From assembly GCF_000721235.1 (NCBI RefSeq), contig NZ_JOFH01000005.1, positions 124,001 through 188,000 on the forward strand: a DNA stretch of 64,000 bases. Reading direction: 5' to 3'. A program made the position numbers and the translations under genes. Numbering within the stretch: the stretch's first letter is position 1; every line of letters starts with the position of its first letter. Origin of the DNA: Streptomyces olivaceus (GTDB lineage: Bacteria; Actinomycetota; Actinomycetes; Streptomycetales; Streptomycetaceae). Under the pieces are notes generated by a model. That model did no database searches and was not told where the DNA came from. It worked only from the letters and a program-made list of their open reading frames with translations. Below are positions 43,350 to 51,206 of this stretch, piece after piece.

Positions 43350-44485
43350 CAGGGGCGCGCGGAGCGGGGGAGCAGGGCGTACGGGGCGACGTACCCGTTG
43401 TGGTCGATGCCCAGGCCCGCGTCCGCGGCGCTCTTGAGCACCTCGTCGTCCCACTCCAGACGGACCCGCCCGTCGCCGGAGTTGACCACGAGGAGGTCGC
43501 CCTCCTCGTCACCGACGTTGCGCAGCGTGCGCCAGGCGTCCTGCGGCACGGAGAGCATGTCGCGCGGGCCGAGCCGCACCGGCAGGGGGTCGGTGCGGTT
43601 GAGGGTGACCTCCCACAGCCCGTCCTTGACGATCAGCGTCTGGGTCTCGCGCTGCCGGTGCGTGGAGACCCCCTGCCCCGGGGCGGCGCGCAGCCAGGCC
43701 AGGTTGTGGCCGTGGGGGTTGAACACCCGGGGCTCCTGATGCGGGTCCTCGGTCATGCCGTAGCCGATGACGCAGCTCAGCCGCGCTCCGCCGCCGGGCA
43801 GGGTGCTGTCGAGGAAGGGGTGCTCGGAGAAGACCAGCTCGTCCGCGGCGGCGATGCGGCGCTTCATCTCGTCGGCGGTGTAGTGGCGCAGACGGTCGAT
43901 GTGTTCCTGGGCCAGGGGCCGCACGAGCTCGGACTCCGGCGGGACGGTGTCGCCGGCGACGGTGTCGACGAGTTCGTTGTCGGCGGTGAGGTACAGGCCG
44001 TGGTCGCGCGCCTCGCGCAGGACCGACGGGCCCCAGATGATGCCGCCGGTGTCGTCCATGCCCAGCACGGTGAAGAGCCACCCGTCGTCCGGGCCGGTGT
44101 TGGTGAACCCGCGGAAGATCCACGTCGGTACGGAGGCGATGTCGCCGGCCCTGAGCATCAGTTCGCCCTCGGTGCCGTCGGCGCCCCAGCGCAGCAGGTA
44201 CTCGCCCTCCGTGCAGACGAACACCTCGGCCGTGTAGTGGAGGTGCAGGTTGTTGGTGATGCCGTGCGGCATGGCGGCGGCGCCGATGTTGTAGCCGTGC
44301 GGCAGCCGGAGGTTGACGTGCTGGCCGGCCGCCTGCGAGACGCCGGGCCCGATCATCGCGTAGTTCTCCTTGCGGTCCGAACCCGGCGTGCGGCAGTCGA
44401 TGAAGGCCTGGTTGCAGGAGACGAAGTCGCCGCGGCGGACCGTGCGGCGGGCCAGCTCGGCGGGGGTCACGACGGAGTCGGGCAT
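43346..44485 (-). CDS. Bicupin protein
   Basis: In this 379-aa protein the two cupin domains span about residues 60-180 and 230-350. Domain 1 has the metal motif NNLHLHYTAEVFVCTEG (HxHxxxE) and a second motif GDIASVPTWIFRGFTNTG, in which the usual second-motif His is replaced by Arg. Domain 2 has NPHGHNLAWLRAAPGQGVST and HRQRETQTLIVKDG. Gentisate/quercetin-type dioxygenases and sugar isomerases share this architecture, so the reaction is undetermined. GAGGAG lies 6 nt before the ATG. It is the first gene of the five-gene operon downstream of operator copy 2. Confidence 0.82.
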   Translation of the reverse strand: MPDSVVTPAELARRTVRRGDFVSCNQAFIDCRTPGSDRKENYAMIGPGVSQAAGQHVNLRLPHGYNIGAAAMPHGITNNLHLHYTAEVFVCTEGEYLLRWGADGTEGELMLRAGDIASVPTWIFRGFTNTGPDDGWLFTVLGMDDTGGIIWGPSVLREARDHGLYLTADNELVDTVAGDTVPPESELVRPLAQEHIDRLRHYTADEMKRRIAAADELVFSEHPFLDSTLPGGGARLSCVIGYGMTEDPHQEPRVFNPHGHNLAWLRAAPGQGVSTHRQRETQTLIVKDGLWEVTLNRTDPLPVRLGPRDMLSVPQDAWRTLRNVGDEEGDLLVVNSGDGRVRLEWDDEVLKSAADAGLGIDHNGYVAPYALLPRSARPW

Positions 44486-44506
44486 GTCAGCTCCTCGGCT
44501 GGTTGT

Positions 44507-44518
44507 GAATACGTATGT
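44507..44518. promoter_or_regulatory. LacI operator copy 2 (GAATACGTATGT)
   Basis: The palindrome core ATACGTAT lies 22 bp upstream of the bicupin ATG, matching the sites at 39568 and 44639. Occupancy here would block the five-gene catabolic operon. Confidence 0.75.
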
Positions 44519-44638
44519 ATGCCATGACAGGCGTCGTCGGCACGGATGTCAAGGGGATCGGTCAAGGTCGTTGCCAGACATACGGTCGAGCGCCGTACGA
44601 CAGGGGAGCGGGCGGGCCGCTCCCGCACACCGCTGATC

Positions 44639-44650
44639 ACATACGTATAC
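44639..44650. promoter_or_regulatory. LacI operator copy 3 (ACATACGTATAC)
   Basis: The same ATACGTAT core lies 53 bp before the LacI ATG and overlaps a TATACT -10-like hexamer (44646-44651), suggesting autorepression. Confidence 0.75.
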
Positions 44651-44702
44651 TGAATCGGGTGCGCGCCACCGGTTGGCGCAGGGGGCGACGAGGAGAGGGC
44701 CG

Positions 44703-45701
44703 ATGGGGATCACCAGCCACGACGTGGCCAGACTGGCCGGGGTCTCGCAGCCAACGGTCTCCCGTGCGCTGCGCGACGACCCCCGTGTCTCCGAGGCCAC
44801 CCGGGAGAAGGTGCGGCGCGCCGCCCAGGCGCTCAACTACGTGCCGAGCGAGGCCGGACGCACCCTCTCCACGCGCGCCACCCGGCGGGTGGGCGTCATC
44901 GTCACCGACCTGACCAACCCGTTCTACCCGCACGTCATCGCGCCGCTCCACGACGAACTGAGCGGCCTCGGCTACCGCATGATGCTGATCACGGAGCGGT
45001 CCGACGAGGCGGTCGCGGAGGAGAAGCTGCTGGACCAGTCGATGGACGGAGTCGTCCTCGCCACGGCCACCACCGACTCCCGCCTGCCCGCCCAGCTCGA
45101 ACGGCGCGGCATGCCCTACGTCTTCCTCAACCGGGACACCGGCCGGGCCGGCGACTTCGCCTCCGTCGTCGACAACGAGGGCGGCGGGCGGCTCGTCGCC
45201 CGGGAACTCGTGGCCCTCGGCCACCGGCACGTCGCCGGTGTCTTCGGCGCCGCCAACACCACCACGGGGCGCGAGCGCGAGCTGGGCTTCCGGCTTGCCC
45301 TCGCCGAGGCGGGCGTGGGCCTGGTGGAGGACCGGGTGGTGCGCGGAGCGTTCGAGTACGACACCGGCTACCGGGCGCTGCCCGCCCTGCTGGCCGCGGA
45401 CCCCGCCCCCACCGCTGTGTTCTGCGGCAACGACGTCGTCGCCATCGGCGTGCTGAACGCGGCACTCGCCGCCGGCGTCAAGGTCCCCGACGACCTGACC
45501 GTCGTCGGCTTCGACGACCTCCCGATGGCCGCCTGGGAGGTCTTCCGGCTCACGACCGTCCGGCACGATCTGGGGGAGCTGTCGCGCCAGGCGGCACGCC
45601 TGCTGGTCCGGCGGATCGCCGGGGAGGTGGACCCGGGCGGCGAACGGCTGGTGCTGCCCACCGAGTTCGTGCCCCGCGCCACCCACGCCCGAGCCCACTG
45701 A
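44703..45701 (+). CDS. LacI-family regulator of the HisD/aldolase island
   Basis: The 332-aa protein has its HTH at residues 4-24 (TSHDVARLAGVSQPTVSRAL), a hinge with PSEAGRTLSTRATRR and an effector domain beginning VGVIVTDLTNPFYPHVIAPL, with VVGFDDLPMAAWEVFRLTTV near the C-terminus. GAGGAGAGG precedes the ATG. It is divergent from the bicupin operon. Shared ATACGTAT palindromes at its own promoter, the bicupin promoter and the MHS-transporter promoter make it the probable repressor of all three units. The effector is presumably the imported substrate or an intermediate. Confidence 0.93.
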   Translation: MGITSHDVARLAGVSQPTVSRALRDDPRVSEATREKVRRAAQALNYVPSEAGRTLSTRATRRVGVIVTDLTNPFYPHVIAPLHDELSGLGYRMMLITERSDEAVAEEKLLDQSMDGVVLATATTDSRLPAQLERRGMPYVFLNRDTGRAGDFASVVDNEGGGRLVARELVALGHRHVAGVFGAANTTTGRERELGFRLALAEAGVGLVEDRVVRGAFEYDTGYRALPALLAADPAPTAVFCGNDVVAIGVLNAALAAGVKVPDDLTVVGFDDLPMAAWEVFRLTTVRHDLGELSRQAARLLVRRIAGEVDPGGERLVLPTEFVPRATHARAH

Positions 45702-45718
45702 TCCGTCGGCGGGCCACC

Positions 45719-45764
45719 GGCTGATCGTGTGCCGTGGCACTGGCTGATCGTGTGCCGTGGCACT
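45719..45764. repeat. Two tandem 23-bp repeats with hairpins, between convergent genes
   Basis: GGCTGATCGTGTGCCGTGGCACT is repeated at 45719-45741 and 45742-45764. Each unit contains GTGCC-GT-GGCAC, able to form a small hairpin. The location between the LacI stop and the convergent HisD-like stop suits a bidirectional terminator. Confidence 0.75.
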
Positions 45765-45784
45765 CGGTGGGGCCGCACGCTCGG

Positions 45785-47146
45785 TCAGAGCTGCTCGCGG
45801 AGCGCGGCCGGGATGGCGTCGAAGGCGCCGGACGTCCGCCCGACACGGTCGATGCGGAGCGTCGCCGTGGCGCCGTGGGCGGCCAGCCCCTCGAAGGCCG
45901 AGACCCGTTCGACGGCCGGTGCCAGCGACACGGTCCCCTCCTTCGAGGCGCGCTGGTACGTCAGCGGCCTGAGGAAGCGCGAGACCGAGAGCCCCGCGTT
46001 GTAGCGGGCGGTCTTTCCGGTCGGCAGCACGTGATTGGTGCCCGCGATGCCCTTGTCGGAGTAGGCGACCGTCGACCACGAACCGATGAACAGCGAACCG
46101 TAGTTGGAGAGGTTGCGCAGATAGTAGTCGTCGTCCTCGGTCTGGATCTCCAGGTGCTCGGGAGCGATCACGTCGGCCACCGCGACGGCCCCGGCCCGGT
46201 CCTCCACCACGACGACGGAACCGAAGTCGCGCCACGCCGGACCCGCGATGTCCCTCGTCGTCAAGGTCTCCAGCTGGCGCTCGATCTCCGATACCACCTT
46301 GCGTCCCAGCTCCTCCGACGTGGTGACCAGGGCGGCCGGGGAGTTGGGTCCGTGCTCGGCCTGGCCCAGCAGGTCCGCCGCGACCCAGACGGGGTCGGCG
46401 CTCCCGTCGGCGACGACCGCGACCTCCGAGGGCCCGGCCAGCAGGTCGATGCCGACCCGGCCGAAGAGCTGCCGCTTCGCCTCGGTGACGTATGCGTTGC
46501 CCGCGCCGACCAGCATGTCGACCGGTGCCTCACCGAGCAGGCCGAAGGCCATGGCCCCCAGCGCCTGGACGCCGCCGAGCGCGAACACCCGGTCCGCACG
46601 CGACAGGTGGGCGCCGTACAGCACGGCGGGGTGCGCGCCGTGCTCCCCGGACGGGGGAGTGCAGGCGAGGACCGTCGGGACGCCGGCCGTCTTCGCCACG
46701 TTGACCGTCATGAAGGCACTGGCCAGCAGCGGGAACCGGCCGGCCGGGAGGTAGGCGCCGACGCGGGAGACGGGAACGTGGCGCTGGCCGCCGGCGACGC
46801 CGGGGGCGACCTCGATCTCGAAGTCCGTCAGGTGCTCGCGTTGAGCGGCCGCGAAGCGGTGGGTGCGTTCGTAACCCATCTCCAGCGCGGTACGGACGTC
46901 CGGGGGCAGTGCGTCCCCCGACTTCTCCAGCTCGGCGGCACCGATCTCCAGGTCGCCGGACCAGCCGTCCAGCTCCTGGGCGTAGGCGCGGACGGCGTCC
47001 ATGCCCTTGCGCTCGATCTCGCTCAGCATCTGCGAGACCCGCTCGACCACCGAGGGGTCGCGCTGGGCGGGCGGACCGTCCACGGCGGGCTTCTTGAGCC
47101 ACTGGAACGGGGGGAGGGACTGTGCTTCGTGCTGCGTGATCTGCAT
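45785..47146 (-). CDS. Histidinol-dehydrogenase-like enzyme (copy 2)
   Basis: The 453-aa HisD-family paralogue has its catalytic and zinc residues intact: LLGQAEHGPNSPAALV, IAPEHLEIQTE (Glu-His), AYSDKGIAGTNHVLPTGK (Asp) and SAFEGLAAHGATATLRI (His). Its N-terminus is longer than that of copy 1. It lies downstream of, and co-oriented with, a LysR regulator and is not preceded by an ATACGTAT site, so it is probably controlled separately. A second dehydrogenase of the same family within 5 kb suggests parallel substrates or stereoisomers rather than histidine synthesis. Confidence 0.88.
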   Translation of the reverse strand: MQITQHEAQSLPPFQWLKKPAVDGPPAQRDPSVVERVSQMLSEIERKGMDAVRAYAQELDGWSGDLEIGAAELEKSGDALPPDVRTALEMGYERTHRFAAAQREHLTDFEIEVAPGVAGGQRHVPVSRVGAYLPAGRFPLLASAFMTVNVAKTAGVPTVLACTPPSGEHGAHPAVLYGAHLSRADRVFALGGVQALGAMAFGLLGEAPVDMLVGAGNAYVTEAKRQLFGRVGIDLLAGPSEVAVVADGSADPVWVAADLLGQAEHGPNSPAALVTTSEELGRKVVSEIERQLETLTTRDIAGPAWRDFGSVVVVEDRAGAVAVADVIAPEHLEIQTEDDDYYLRNLSNYGSLFIGSWSTVAYSDKGIAGTNHVLPTGKTARYNAGLSVSRFLRPLTYQRASKEGTVSLAPAVERVSAFEGLAAHGATATLRIDRVGRTSGAFDAIPAALREQL

Positions 47147-47175
47147 GGAAGGGACGCTAAACGCCGTGCGGCCAC

Positions 47176-47211
47176 AGGACTAGAGGGTCCTTTCCTGTCC
47201 AGTCCACAGGG
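47176..47211. promoter_or_regulatory. Inverted repeats upstream of HisD-like copy 2
   Basis: AGGAC-N6-GTCCT (47176-47191) and CCTGT-N7-ACAGG (47195-47211) lie in the 97-bp gap between the LysR gene and the HisD-like gene. They are plausible LysR-type recognition and activation sites for the downstream gene. Confidence 0.45.
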
Positions 47212-47243
47212 AAAACCTGTGCCTTCCACGGCCCGGAGCAGGC

Positions 47244-48155
47244 TCAGAATCCGCGTGCGGCGCGGATCTCGCGCAGGGTGTCCTCGGCGATCCTGGCCAG
47301 CTCCCTCGTGGCCCGCGACAGGGGATGTCCCCGCCGCTTGACCAGGGCGATCGTGTCGTAGAGGGGGTCCGCGAACGGCACGGTGCGCAGCATCGGCGGG
47401 AAGGAGGCCGCGCCGACCACGGCCCTGCTGGCGATCGTGTCGCCCACCCCGGCCGCCACCAGACCCAGTGCGGCCTCCACGTGCTCGAGCTCGATCAGCG
47501 GGTCGATGCCGACGCCGGCCAGCTGCGCCCGTTCCGCGAGCTGGCGCCGGGTGGGGTCCTGCCAGCCGTAGTGCGCGTCGTACAGGACCAGGGGAGCCCG
47601 GGCGAAGGCGTCCATGGTCATCGGTGTGCGGGTGCGTTCCTCGCTCGCGCTGACGAAGAGGACCTCGTCCCGCAGCAGCGGGGTCACCGCCAGCCCCTCG
47701 TCGTCGATCGGCAGTACCACCAGGCCCGCCTCGATCCGCCCCGCCGCCACGGCCGCCGCCGTCTCGGCGGAGTTCTGCCCCACCAGCCGGACGCGGACGG
47801 ACGGATAGCGGGAGTGGAACATCTGCACGAGGTTGGACAGCAGGTAGTAGTCCGCGTTGCGCAGCACGCCGAACGTGGCGGTCCCGCCGCCCAGCGAACC
47901 CAGGGACCGCACCGCCCGGGTGCCGCTGTCGGCGGCCTCCAGCGCCTGCCGGGCGTACGGCAGCAGCTCCTGGCCGGCCGACGTCAGGGTCAGGGTGCGG
48001 CTGCCGCGTGCGAACAGCTCGGCGTCCAGTTCCGTCTCCAGACGGCGCACCAGTTCGGAGGCCGACGCCTGGGCGATGTCCATGGCCCGCGCCGCCGCGG
48101 TGAACGACCCGAGCCGCTCCGCCTCGACGAAGGCCCTCAGCTGGTTGAGGGTCAT
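47244..48155 (-). CDS. LysR-family transcriptional regulator
   Basis: The 303-aa product has an N-terminal winged HTH (MTLNQLRAFVEAERLGSFTA; AQASASELVRRLETELDAEL) and a two-lobed effector domain (FGVLRNADYYLLSNLVQMFH; VRVRLVGQNSAETAAAVAAG; AALGLVAAGVGDTIASRAVV). It is upstream of and co-oriented with the second HisD-like gene and divergent from the nitrilase-family gene, so either may be its target. Three 11-bp direct repeats lie just upstream of its ATG. Confidence 0.9.
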   Translation of the reverse strand: MTLNQLRAFVEAERLGSFTAAARAMDIAQASASELVRRLETELDAELFARGSRTLTLTSAGQELLPYARQALEAADSGTRAVRSLGSLGGGTATFGVLRNADYYLLSNLVQMFHSRYPSVRVRLVGQNSAETAAAVAAGRIEAGLVVLPIDDEGLAVTPLLRDEVLFVSASEERTRTPMTMDAFARAPLVLYDAHYGWQDPTRRQLAERAQLAGVGIDPLIELEHVEAALGLVAAGVGDTIASRAVVGAASFPPMLRTVPFADPLYDTIALVKRRGHPLSRATRELARIAEDTLREIRAARGF

Positions 48156-48167
48156 GTGCTGTCCGTG

Positions 48168-48200
48168 TTCTGTCGAGGTTCTTTCGAGGTTCTGTCGAGC
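48168..48200. repeat. Three 11-bp direct repeats at the LysR start
   Basis: TTCTGTCGAGG, TTCTTTCGAGG and TTCTGTCGAGC follow head-to-tail at 48168-48178, 48179-48189 and 48190-48200, beginning 13 bp upstream of the LysR ATG. The period is one helical turn. Confidence 0.75.
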
Positions 48201-48244
48201 TGGTGATCCGCGTCCGGGGACGCGACGAACCTCGTTCTACCACG

Positions 48245-48316
48245 GCGACCGGCCGGGCACGGGCCGGGGCGACGGGCCGCGCGCGGGCCGGGGTGACCGG
48301 CCGGGCACAGGACGGG
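48245..48316. repeat. Three 24-bp tandem repeats
   Basis: GC-rich units beginning GCGACCGGCCGGGCACGGGC, at 48245-48268, 48269-48292 and 48293-48316, differ by a few substitutions. They sit in the 314-bp gap between the LysR and nitrilase genes; the rest of that gap holds the 11-bp repeats and no recognisable gene. Confidence 0.8.
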
Positions 48317-48469
48317 CAGCCGACCGGACAGCGGTCGGTCCGTCCCGCGCGAAACCCCAGGATCTTCCTGTGGGTGCCGCAGGAGGAAGGGATCTTGTCC
48401 CGTGGGCGGCGCAGTGGTTGGCTCGGTTCCGTCCCCGGACGTCACCGAAAGCGGAAGGCTGCCCCCACG

Positions 48470-49345
48470 ATGACGAACCGCCTGTCCCTCGGCCTCGTCC
48501 AGACGGCCGCCCGGCACCATGCGGCCGGCGACCCGGACGCGTTCGCCGCGGACGTGCGCGGGGTCATCGCGGACCACCCGGACGTCCGGCTGCTCGCCTA
48601 CCCGGAGCTGCACCTGTGCGGGCACCAACCCGGTGAGGATCCCAGGACGGTGATGACCGCGGCGGCGGAGCCGTTGGACGGACCGCGCGGCGCCCGGCTG
48701 TCCGCACTCGCCCGGGAACTGGGCATCTGGCTCGTGCCCGGCACCGTCTACGAGCTGGGCGACGACGGCCGGGTCTACAACACCGCCCCGGTCTACTCGC
48801 CCACCGGTGAACGGGTCGCCGCGTACCGCAAGATCTTCCCGTGGCTGCCCCACGAGACCACGGCGGCCGGCGACACCTTCGTGGTCTTCGACCTGCCGGG
48901 CCACGGTCGTGTGGGTCTGACCATCTGCTACGACGCCTGGTTCCCCGAGACCACCCGCCACCTGGCGTGGCAGGGCGCCGACCTCGTACTCAACCTGGTG
49001 CGCACGCCCACCGTCGACCGGGCCCAGGAAGTCGTGCTCGCCCGGGCCAACGCCATCGTGAACCAGGTGTTCATGGCCAGCCTCAACGCGGCGGCGCCGG
49101 ACGGCGTCGGCCGCAGCCTCGTGGTGGACCCCGAGGGCCGGGTGCGCGGCGAGGCCGGACCAGGGGCGGAGGAGGTCCTGACGGACGTTCTCGACCTGGC
49201 CGAGGCGCGCCGGGTGCGGGAGCGGGGAACCGAGGGCATGGCCAGGGTGTGGGACCCCTTCGAGGAGGGCCGGCCACCCCTCGAGCTTCCCCTGTACGCC
49301 GGCCGGGTGGATCCGGACCGCTGGCGCCGGGGCGCCCGTCCGTGA
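48470..49345 (+). CDS. Nitrilase/carbon-nitrogen hydrolase family amidohydrolase
   Basis: The 291-aa enzyme has the Glu-Lys-Cys triad in order: Glu46 in AYPELHL, Lys121 in YRKIFPW and Cys153 in TICYDAWFPE. The strands LVLNLVRTPTVDRAQEVVLA and NAIVNQVFMASLNAA complete the fold. Members hydrolyse amides, carbamoyl compounds or nitriles to acids and ammonia. The CYDxWFPE context suggests an amidase or carbamoylase rather than a true nitrilase. It is divergent from the LysR gene. Its ATG has GGAAGG about 12 nt upstream, a rather long spacing. Confidence 0.88.
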   Translation: MTNRLSLGLVQTAARHHAAGDPDAFAADVRGVIADHPDVRLLAYPELHLCGHQPGEDPRTVMTAAAEPLDGPRGARLSALARELGIWLVPGTVYELGDDGRVYNTAPVYSPTGERVAAYRKIFPWLPHETTAAGDTFVVFDLPGHGRVGLTICYDAWFPETTRHLAWQGADLVLNLVRTPTVDRAQEVVLARANAIVNQVFMASLNAAAPDGVGRSLVVDPEGRVRGEAGPGAEEVLTDVLDLAEARRVRERGTEGMARVWDPFEEGRPPLELPLYAGRVDPDRWRRGARP

Positions 49346-49366
49346 GCCGCGGGCGGCCGGCCCTGC

Positions 49367-51058
49367 TCACCGGCCGGGCGCCCGCTCCGTCCGCAGCCAG
49401 ACGGTGGTCCACGGGGCGAGCGCGTCGCCGGTCAGCGGGCCCGAGGCGATGAGCACCTCGCCCCGCGGCATCGGCACGGGCTCGTCGGAGAGGTTGCTGA
49501 CCGTGTGCCACCCACCGGCGCGGGTGAAGTGCAGCAGCCCCTGACGGATCCGCTCCCGCGGGCCCGCCCACTCCAACTCCTCGTCGACCACGAGCGTGCG
49601 ACGCAGCCGCAGTGCCTCGCGGTACAGCTCCAGGAACGAGTCCTCGTCCCCCAGCTGCCCGTCCGCCGCGTACCGCCCCCAGTCGGCGGGCTGCGGCAGC
49701 CACGAGCCGCCGGGGCCGAATCCGAAGCTCGTCCCCTCGCTCGTCCACGGCAGCGGCACCCGGCAGCCGTCCCGCCCCTTGACCCGGCCGCCGCTGCGGA
49801 CCCACATGGGATCCCGCAGGTCCGCCCGGTCGAGGCCGGCGACCTCGGGCAGCCCCAGCTCCTCGCCCTGGTAGACGTACGCCGATCCGGGCAGCGCCAG
49901 CATCAGCAGCGCCGCGGCGCGTGCCTTGCGCACCCCCGCCGCCGAGTCCGGCGCCGGTTCCGTGCCGTCGGTGAGCAGCCAGGCCTCGATGTCCTGCTTG
50001 GTGAAGTCGCCGGGCAGGGCGTAGCGCGAGACATGCCGCACCACGTCGTGGTTGGAGAGCACCCAGGTGCTGGTCGCCCCGGCCCGGCGGGCGTCGGCCA
50101 GGGCGGTGTCGATGGTGGTGTGCATCTCGGCGGCGGACAGGGGCGTGCCGAGGAAGTCGAAGTTGAACGCCTGCCCCAGTCCGTCCGCGGCGGCGTAGGC
50201 GGTCCGCCTGGACGTGCCCACCCAGGCCTCGGCGACGGCGAAGCGCGGAGGGTCGTACGCGTCGAAGACCTGCCGCCAGCCGCGGTAGATCTCGTGCACC
50301 TCGTCGCGGTCCCACAGCGGATGGCTGCCGTCGACCGGCAGCGCGGCCGGCTGGTAGCTGCGGCGCTCGCCGAGGTCGCGCAGCGGCGCCCGCAGATCCT
50401 TGGCCAGCCCGTGGGCGACGTCGACGCGGAACCCGGCGACCCCCCGGTCCGACCAGAACCGCAGGGTGCGGTGGAAGTCCTCGCGCACCTCGGGGTTGTC
50501 CCAGTTGAAGTCGGGCTGCTCGGGCGCGTACAGGTGCAGGTACCACTGCCCGTCGGGCACCCGGGTCCAGGCGGGCCCGCCGAAGCTGGACGGCCAGTCG
50601 GTGGGCGGCAGTCCACCGTCCGGACCGCGGCCGTCCCGGAAGACGTAGCGCTCGCGGGCGGCGGAGCCGGGCGGGGCCGCGAGTGCCTCCTGGAACCAGA
50701 CGTGCCGGTCGGACGAGTGGTTGGGCACGATGTCGACCATGATCCGCAGACCGAGCCGGTCGGCCTCCGCGACCATCCGGTCGAAGTCGTCGAGGGTGCC
50801 GAGGCGCGGGTCGACGTCGCGGTAGTCGGCGACGTCGTAGCCTCCGTCGGCGAGTTGCGAGGGGTAGAACGGGCTCAGCCAGACGGCGTCCACGCCGAGG
50901 CGGGCCAGGTAGGGGAGCCGGGACGTGACGCCGGGGATGTCGCCGATGCCGTCGCCGTCGGAGTCGGCGAAGCTGCGGGGGTAGACCTGGTAGACGACGG
51001 CCTGCCGCCACCAGCCCGCGTCGTGCGGCGAGGGGGCGGGGAAGTCGTGGTGGAGCAT
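49367..51058 (-). CDS. GH13 alpha-glucosidase
   Basis: The 563-aa alpha-amylase-family enzyme is of the oligo-1,6-glucosidase/alpha-glucosidase type (QAVVYQVYPRSFADSDGDGI). Conserved regions are all present: DIVPNHSS (I), GFRVDVAHGL with the nucleophile Asp (II), FAVAEAWVG with the acid/base Glu (III) and LSNHDVVRH (IV). There is no signal peptide, so it hydrolyses imported alpha-glucosides in the cytoplasm. It is the last gene of the operon, 148 bp downstream of the MalG-type gene. AAAGG lies 8 nt before the ATG. Confidence 0.93.
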   Translation of the reverse strand: MLHHDFPAPSPHDAGWWRQAVVYQVYPRSFADSDGDGIGDIPGVTSRLPYLARLGVDAVWLSPFYPSQLADGGYDVADYRDVDPRLGTLDDFDRMVAEADRLGLRIMVDIVPNHSSDRHVWFQEALAAPPGSAARERYVFRDGRGPDGGLPPTDWPSSFGGPAWTRVPDGQWYLHLYAPEQPDFNWDNPEVREDFHRTLRFWSDRGVAGFRVDVAHGLAKDLRAPLRDLGERRSYQPAALPVDGSHPLWDRDEVHEIYRGWRQVFDAYDPPRFAVAEAWVGTSRRTAYAAADGLGQAFNFDFLGTPLSAAEMHTTIDTALADARRAGATSTWVLSNHDVVRHVSRYALPGDFTKQDIEAWLLTDGTEPAPDSAAGVRKARAAALLMLALPGSAYVYQGEELGLPEVAGLDRADLRDPMWVRSGGRVKGRDGCRVPLPWTSEGTSFGFGPGGSWLPQPADWGRYAADGQLGDEDSFLELYREALRLRRTLVVDEELEWAGPRERIRQGLLHFTRAGGWHTVSNLSDEPVPMPRGEVLIASGPLTGDALAPWTTVWLRTERAPGR

Positions 51059-51206
51059 CGGTGAACCTTTCGGGCGCGTGCCCGGGCTGGGGTGCGGACG
51101 GGCGGGGATGTGGACGGGCGAGGATGTGGACGGGCGGGGATGCGGACAGAGACGACGCGGGCGGAAGCGGCCGGCCGTCGGGCCGGGGAGGGTGGGAGGA
51201 GACCTC

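Noticed and set aside
48245..48316. Small CRISPR-like array or attachment site
   Set aside because: Units are contiguous and GC-biased with graded substitutions, consistent with slippage; no integrase or tRNA gene is nearby.
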